From Actinomycetes bacterium (GTDB lineage: Bacteria > Actinomycetota > Actinomycetes > Prado026): a DNA stretch of 12,951 nucleotides. The position numbers and the translations under genes were made by a program. The notes beneath the pieces were generated by a model. That model was not told the origin of the DNA. It saw only the letters and a list, made by a program, of their open reading frames with translations, and searched no databases. The stretch lies in the NCBI GenBank assembly GCA_025455945.1, contig JALOLN010000048.1, forward strand, positions 1-12,951. Direction: 5' to 3'. Position 1 is the stretch's first letter. The number at the start of each line of letters is the position of its first letter. This document shows, piece by piece, positions 9,383-12,951 of this stretch.

Positions 9383-10497
9383 CAGCGACCCGCCTCCATG
9401 AGCTCGCAGTACCGGTCGAACAGGTAGGCGGAGTCGTGCGGCCCCGCGGCGGCCTCCGGGTGGTACTGCACGGAGAAGGCGGGCACGTCCCGGCAGGCGA
9501 GCCCCTCGACCACGCCGTCGTTGAGGCAGACGTGGCTGACCTCGACCCGCCCGTACGGGGTCTGCGTGGCCGTGTCGGCGGGGGCGTCGACAGCGAACCC
9601 GTGGTTGTGCGCGCTGATCTCGACCCGTCCGGTGGCGTTGTCGCGCACCGGCTGGTTGATGCCCCGGTGGCCGAACTTGAGCTTGTAGGTCGAGAAGCCC
9701 AGCGCCCGGCCGAGGACCTGGTTGCCGAAGCAGATGCCGAACACGGGCAGCCGGCGGTCCAGCGCGGCGCGGACCAGCGTGACGGCGTGGTCGGCCGTCG
9801 CCGGGTCCCCGGGACCGTTGGAGACGAACACCCCGTCCGCCCCCACCGCGAGCAGCTGCTCCGGTGTCGTCGAGGCCGGCAGCACGTGCACCTCGACGCC
9901 GCGCTGCGCCATCCGTCGCGGCGTCATCGCCTTGATGCCGAGGTCGAGCGCGGCGACGGTGAACCGCCGCTCGCCCTCCGCGGGCACGACGTAGGGGCGC
10001 CCGGTGGTGACCTCCGCGGTGAGGTCGGCCCCGGCCATCTGCGGGCTGTCCAGCACCCGCTGCAGCAGCGCCGCCGCGTCGTGCTCGACCGAGGAGACCC
10101 CGACCCGCATCGCGCCCCGGTCGCGCAGGTGCCGGGTCAGGGCCCGGGTGTCGACGCCGCTGATCCCCACGACACCCTGCTCGGCGAGGTCGTCCTCGAG
10201 GCTGCGCCGGGCCCGCCACGACGAGGCCACCGGCGAGGGGTCGCGGACGACGTACCCGCTGACCCAGATCCGGCCGGACTCGGGGTCCTCGTCGTTGACG
10301 CCGGTGTTGCCGATGTGCGGCGCGGTCATGACGACGACCTGCCGGTGGTAGGACGGGTCGGTGAGCGTCTCCTGGTAGCCGGTCATGGCCGTGCAGAAGA
10401 CCGCCTCGCCGAAGGTCTCCCCCTCCGCCCCGAAGGCGCTGCCGCGGAACGTCCGGCCGTCCTCGAGGACGAGCAGCGCGGGACGGCGGGCGGTCAT
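9382..10497 (-). CDS. carA: Carbamoyl-phosphate synthase small (glutaminase) subunit
   Basis: CarA hydrolyses glutamine and supplies ammonia to CarB. The 371 residues comprise the N-terminal CPSase small-chain domain (about 5-150, with CTAMTGYQETLTDPSY at 35-50) and a class I glutamine amidotransferase domain (about 178-368). The triad is clear: Cys256 in FGICFGNQ, with His346 and Glu348 in QYHPEA. The nucleophile loop reads GICFGNQ where E. coli has GICLGHQ; I recall the same Asn form in mycobacterial CarA. KFGHRGINQPV at 274-284 and SAHNHGF at 295-301 are also family marks. The ATG at 10497 overlaps the upstream stop as ATGA and has a strong GGAGGTG just before it. Confidence 0.98.
9393..9397 (-). 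promoter_or_regulatory. Ribosome-binding site of carB
   Basis: GGAGG on the minus strand lies ten bases before the carB ATG at 9382 and within the final MEAGR codons of carA. Together with the TGATG overlap it supports the chosen start. Confidence 0.5.
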
Positions 10498-11072
10498 GCG
10501 GCACCTCCGGGTGCGGTCGGGACGAGCAGCGGCTCGACGGCGGCCACGACCGGCGAGTGCCGGTCGTGGCCGGTGAAGCGGATCCCGGTGTCGAGCAGGT
10601 GGTCGCCGAGGCGCCAGGTGAGGACGACGATCCCGTCGTCGCCGTACGCACGGCCCGCGATCCCCTTGTCGTGCCGGACCCCGGTGAGGTCGGCCCGCGG
10701 GACGAACACGTCCGGGGCGGCACCCCGGGCCAACAGCACCCCGCCGTCGTGGACGGTCAGCCGGCAGTGGCTGGGGCTGCCGAGACCGTGGGCGACCACG
10801 CGGTCCAGCCAGGACCCCGCCGTGGTGCTGCCGAGGTACTTGCCCTCGAACGGCCCGGCCGCCACGGCGCCGAGGTCCGCCGGGACCGGCGGCGGGGCCG
10901 GCAGGTCGGCCTGTCGCCGGCCCCGCGCGACCCAGCCCCGCCACATCAGCCAGGTCCCCACGGCGATGACCGCCAGGACACCGGCCGTGAGGGCCAGCCG
11001 CGCCGGCCACTCGGTCACCGGTGCGGACGTGCGGTCGAGCCCGTCGAGCACGACCCGGAGCGGGGCCGTCAC
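10494..11072 (-). CDS. Single-pass membrane protein of unknown function in the pyrimidine operon
   Basis: A 192-residue protein I cannot assign to a named function. One hydrophobic segment spans about residues 25-45 (ALTAGVLAVIAVGTWLMW), followed by a basic stretch (RGWVARGRR) that suggests a cytoplasmic C-terminus. A Pro/Ala linker (about 57-66) leads to a soluble domain (about 73-185) with alternating hydrophobic strands: FEGKYLGST, CRLTVHDGGVLL, DGIVVLTWRL and DTGIRFTG. That pattern recalls a small beta-barrel of the PH-like type, and I believe some databases label the family this way. The position between pyrC and carA matches Rv1382 of M. tuberculosis and an equivalent streptomycete gene, from memory. 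The GTG start at 11072 overlaps the pyrC stop (GTGA), and its own stop overlaps carA (ATGA), so it should be made in step with the pathway enzymes. Confidence 0.85.
   Translation of the reverse strand: MTAPLRVVLDGLDRTSAPVTEWPARLALTAGVLAVIAVGTWLMWRGWVARGRRQADLPAPPPVPADLGAVAAGPFEGKYLGSTTAGSWLDRVVAHGLGSPSHCRLTVHDGGVLLARGAAPDVFVPRADLTGVRHDKGIAGRAYGDDGIVVLTWRLGDHLLDTGIRFTGHDRHSPVVAAVEPLLVPTAPGGAA
10502..10508 (-). promoter_or_regulatory. Ribosome-binding site of carA
   Basis: GGAGGTG on the minus strand ends four bases before the carA ATG at 10497 and lies inside the 3' end of the upstream membrane-protein gene. It is among the strongest Shine-Dalgarno matches in the window and confirms the carA start. 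Confidence 0.65.
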
Positions 11073-12355
11073 GCCAGCGTCCCCGCCAGCACGGTCGGTC
11101 GACCACGCAGGAACGTCGCGACCACCCGGGTGGGCAGCTCACGACCGGCGTAGGGGGTGTTGTGGCTCTTCGACGCCAGCGCGGCCGCGTCGACCCGCCA
11201 CCGGGCGGCGGGGTCGACGAGCACGAGGTGCGCCGGCTCCCCGACGGCCAGCGGGCGGCCCTGCCCGGCGAGGCGGCCGATCCGGGCCGGCCGGGTCGAC
11301 ATCCGGTCGGCGACACCGGCCCAGTCCAGCAGCCCGGTCTCGACCATGGCCTCGGCCACCACACCGACGGCGGTCTCCAGGCCCACCATCCCGAATGCGG
11401 CGGCGGCCCACTCGCAGTCCTTGTCCTCGACCGGGTGCGGGGCGTGGTCGGTGGCGACGACGTCGATGGTCCCGTCGGCGAGCGCGGCCCGCAGCGCGGC
11501 GACGTCGTCCGCCGTCCGCAGTGGTGGGTTGACCTTGTAGACCGGGTCGTACGTGGCGGCCAGCTCGTCGGTCAGCAGCAGGTGGTGGGGGGTGACCTCG
11601 GCGGTGACGTCGACGCCCTTGCCCTTCGCCCAGCGGATCAGCTCCACCGAGCCCGCGGTGGAGACGTGGCACACGTGCAGCCGCGACCCCACGTGCTGGG
11701 CGAGCAGGACGTCACGGGCGATGACGGCCTCCTCGGCCACCGCCGGCCAGCCCCGCAGCCCCAGCACGCCCGAGAGCGTGCCCTCGTTCATCTGCGCGTC
11801 CTCGGTGAGCCGGGGCTCCTGGGCGTGCTGGGCGACGACGCCGTCGAAGGCCTTGACGTACTCCAGCGCCCGGCGCATGAGGACGGCGTCGGAGACGCAC
11901 CGGCCGTCGTCGGAGAACACCCGGACCCGGGCCGCGGAGTCCGCCATGGCCCCCAGCTCGGCCAGCTGGCGCCCCTCCAGGCCCACCGTCACCGCCCCCA
12001 CGGGCTGGACGTCGCAGTGGCCGGACTCCCGGCCGAGGCGCCAGACCTGCTCGACGACACCGGCGGTGTCCGCCACCGGGTCGGTGTTGGCCATCGCGTG
12101 CACCGCGGTGAACCCGCCCAGCGCGGCGGCGCGGGTGCCGGTCTCGACGGTCTCGGCGTCCTCCCGACCCGGCTCGCGCAGGTGGGTGTGCAGGTCGACC
12201 AGGCCGGGGAGGGCCACCAGGCCGTCGGCGTCCAGCACCTCGGCCCCGGCCGCCGACAGCCCCGCGCCGACCTCGGCCACCACCCCGTCGCGCAGCAGCA
12301 GGTCGGTCGGCTCCGCACCCAGCAGCCGGGCCCCGCGGACGATCCAGGTGCTCAC
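11069..12355 (-). CDS. pyrC: Dihydroorotase, class I
   Basis: PyrC cyclises carbamoyl aspartate to dihydroorotate using zinc. The 428-residue length and motifs fit the class I (type I) bacterial dihydroorotases rather than the shorter E. coli PyrC. Metal ligands are visible: His56 and His58 in DLHTHLREPG, Asp150 in FSDDG (the position where Aquifex-type enzymes use Asp instead of a carboxylated Lys), His177 in AQHAQE, His230 in HVCHVST and Asp303 in ATDHAPH. MANTDP at 88-93 and the mobile-loop region around VNPPLR at 275-280 are also present. The metal-site residues are complete, so this should be an active enzyme and not a pseudo-dihydroorotase. The GTG start at 12355 overlaps the pyrB stop (GTGA), with GGAGG seven bases upstream. 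Confidence 0.97.
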   Translation of the reverse strand: MSTWIVRGARLLGAEPTDLLLRDGVVAEVGAGLSAAGAEVLDADGLVALPGLVDLHTHLREPGREDAETVETGTRAAALGGFTAVHAMANTDPVADTAGVVEQVWRLGRESGHCDVQPVGAVTVGLEGRQLAELGAMADSAARVRVFSDDGRCVSDAVLMRRALEYVKAFDGVVAQHAQEPRLTEDAQMNEGTLSGVLGLRGWPAVAEEAVIARDVLLAQHVGSRLHVCHVSTAGSVELIRWAKGKGVDVTAEVTPHHLLLTDELAATYDPVYKVNPPLRTADDVAALRAALADGTIDVVATDHAPHPVEDKDCEWAAAAFGMVGLETAVGVVAEAMVETGLLDWAGVADRMSTRPARIGRLAGQGRPLAVGEPAHLVLVDPAARWRVDAAALASKSHNTPYAGRELPTRVVATFLRGRPTVLAGTLA

Positions 12356-12951
12356 GCCACCGCCTCCGATCCCTCGGCGCTGCCGATGGCCGGCGCCGAC
12401 CCGCCGAGCAGCAGGTACAGGACCGCCATCCGCACGCTCACCCCGTTCGTGACCTGCTCGACGATCGTCGAGCGCGGACCGTCGGCCACCTCGGCGGAGA
12501 TCTCCATGCCGCGGTTCATCGGACCCGGGTGCATGACGATGGCGTGCTCGGGCAGCATCGCCGCCCGGTCGGCGTCCAGGCCGTAGCGGCGGCTGTACTC
12601 GGCGGCGCTGGGGAAGAAGGCGGCGTTCATCCGCTCGCGCTGAACGCGCAGCATCATCACCGCGTCGCTCTTGGGCAGCGGGGCGTCGACGTCGTAGGAG
12701 ACCTCGCAGGGCCAGGTCTCGACGCCGACGGGCAGCAGGGTGGGTGGCGCGACCAGCGTCACCGCGGCCCCCAGGGTGTGCAGCAGCAGGACGTTCGACC
12801 GCGCGACCCGGCTGTGCAGGACGTCGCCGACGATGGTCACCCGCCGGCCGGCGAGGTCGCCCCGCCCGCCGGCGAGGTGCCGGCGCATCGTGAAGGCGTC
12901 GAGCAGCGCCTGGGTGGGGTGCTCGTGGGTGCCGTCGCCGGCGTTGACCAC
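12352..12951 (-). CDS. pyrB: Aspartate carbamoyltransferase catalytic subunit (5' end beyond the window)
   Basis: PyrB transfers the carbamoyl group to aspartate, the committed step of the pathway. Only the C-terminal 199 residues are present. By comparison with a typical length of about 310, roughly 110 N-terminal residues, including the carbamoyl-phosphate loop STRT, lie past the right edge. The reading frame is open to the edge; the GTG at 12949-12951 is an internal Val codon, not the start. Visible motifs, numbered from the edge, are NAGDG followed by HPTQALLD at 11-18, DVLHSRVARS at 43-52, MMLRVQRERM at 99-108 (aspartate-binding) and HPGPMNRG at 141-148. The aspartate-domain sequence is intact. 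No PyrI regulatory subunit follows; the next gene is pyrC, with a four-base overlap. Confidence 0.97.
   Translation of the reverse strand: MVNAGDGTHEHPTQALLDAFTMRRHLAGGRGDLAGRRVTIVGDVLHSRVARSNVLLLHTLGAAVTLVAPPTLLPVGVETWPCEVSYDVDAPLPKSDAVMMLRVQRERMNAAFFPSAAEYSRRYGLDADRAAMLPEHAIVMHPGPMNRGMEISAEVADGPRSTIVEQVTNGVSVRMAVLYLLLGGSAPAIGSAEGSEAVA
12363..12367 (-). promoter_or_regulatory. Ribosome-binding site of pyrC
   Basis: GGAGG on the minus strand lies seven bases before the GTG at 12355, within the last codons of pyrB. It supports the overlapping GTG as the pyrC start. Confidence 0.55.

Noticed and set aside
12352..12951. pyrB as a truncated gene or pseudogene
   Set aside because: The frame is open to the window edge and all C-terminal motifs are intact. 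The missing N-terminus is explained by the edge.

Overview
This window is high-GC DNA with actinobacterial gene content and order. It holds almost all of a de novo pyrimidine (UMP) biosynthesis operon, running right to left on the minus strand and joined without a real break to the mihF-gmk-rpoZ-coaBC block. Frequent GTG starts, an actinobacterial integration host factor (mihF) and a membrane-protein gene between pyrC and carA all point to Actinomycetota. A class 1B PyrD with a PyrK partner and a short type 1 PyrF differ from what I recall for Mycobacterium and Streptomyces. Geodermatophilaceae (Blastococcus, Geodermatophilus, Modestobacter) is my best guess, but this is an impression and not a search result.

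Layout. Positions 1-148 are a short non-coding leader. Positions 149-1027 (+) encode a protein with an AbiEi-type winged-helix N-terminus and a DUF559/Vsr-like PD-(D/E)XK C-terminus. The rest is on the minus strand, in transcription order: pyrB (cut by the right edge), pyrC, a single-pass membrane protein of unknown function, carA, carB, pyrK, pyrD, pyrF, mihF, gmk, rpoZ, coaBC. Apart from the 148-base leader, no gene-free stretch exceeds 42 bases.

How the genes work together. CarAB makes carbamoyl phosphate, PyrB condenses it with aspartate, PyrC closes the ring, PyrDK oxidises dihydroorotate with NAD+ as the expected acceptor, and PyrF decarboxylates OMP to UMP. The phosphoribosyltransferase PyrE is not in the window. 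The distal genes supply a nucleoid protein (mIHF), GMP-to-GDP conversion (Gmk), the RNA polymerase omega subunit and coenzyme A synthesis (CoaBC). Seven consecutive junctions from pyrB to pyrF overlap by 1 or 4 bases (GTGA, ATGA or TGATG), so translational coupling is likely across the whole pathway. The operon promoter, and any PyrR-type control, would lie beyond the right edge.

Most of the window is conserved housekeeping sequence. I see no clearly new system. The items most worth following are the uncharacterised membrane protein embedded in the pyrimidine operon, the PyrK/PyrD plus type 1 PyrF combination, and the DUF559 gene that abuts the operon's 3' end where metK is found in model actinobacteria.
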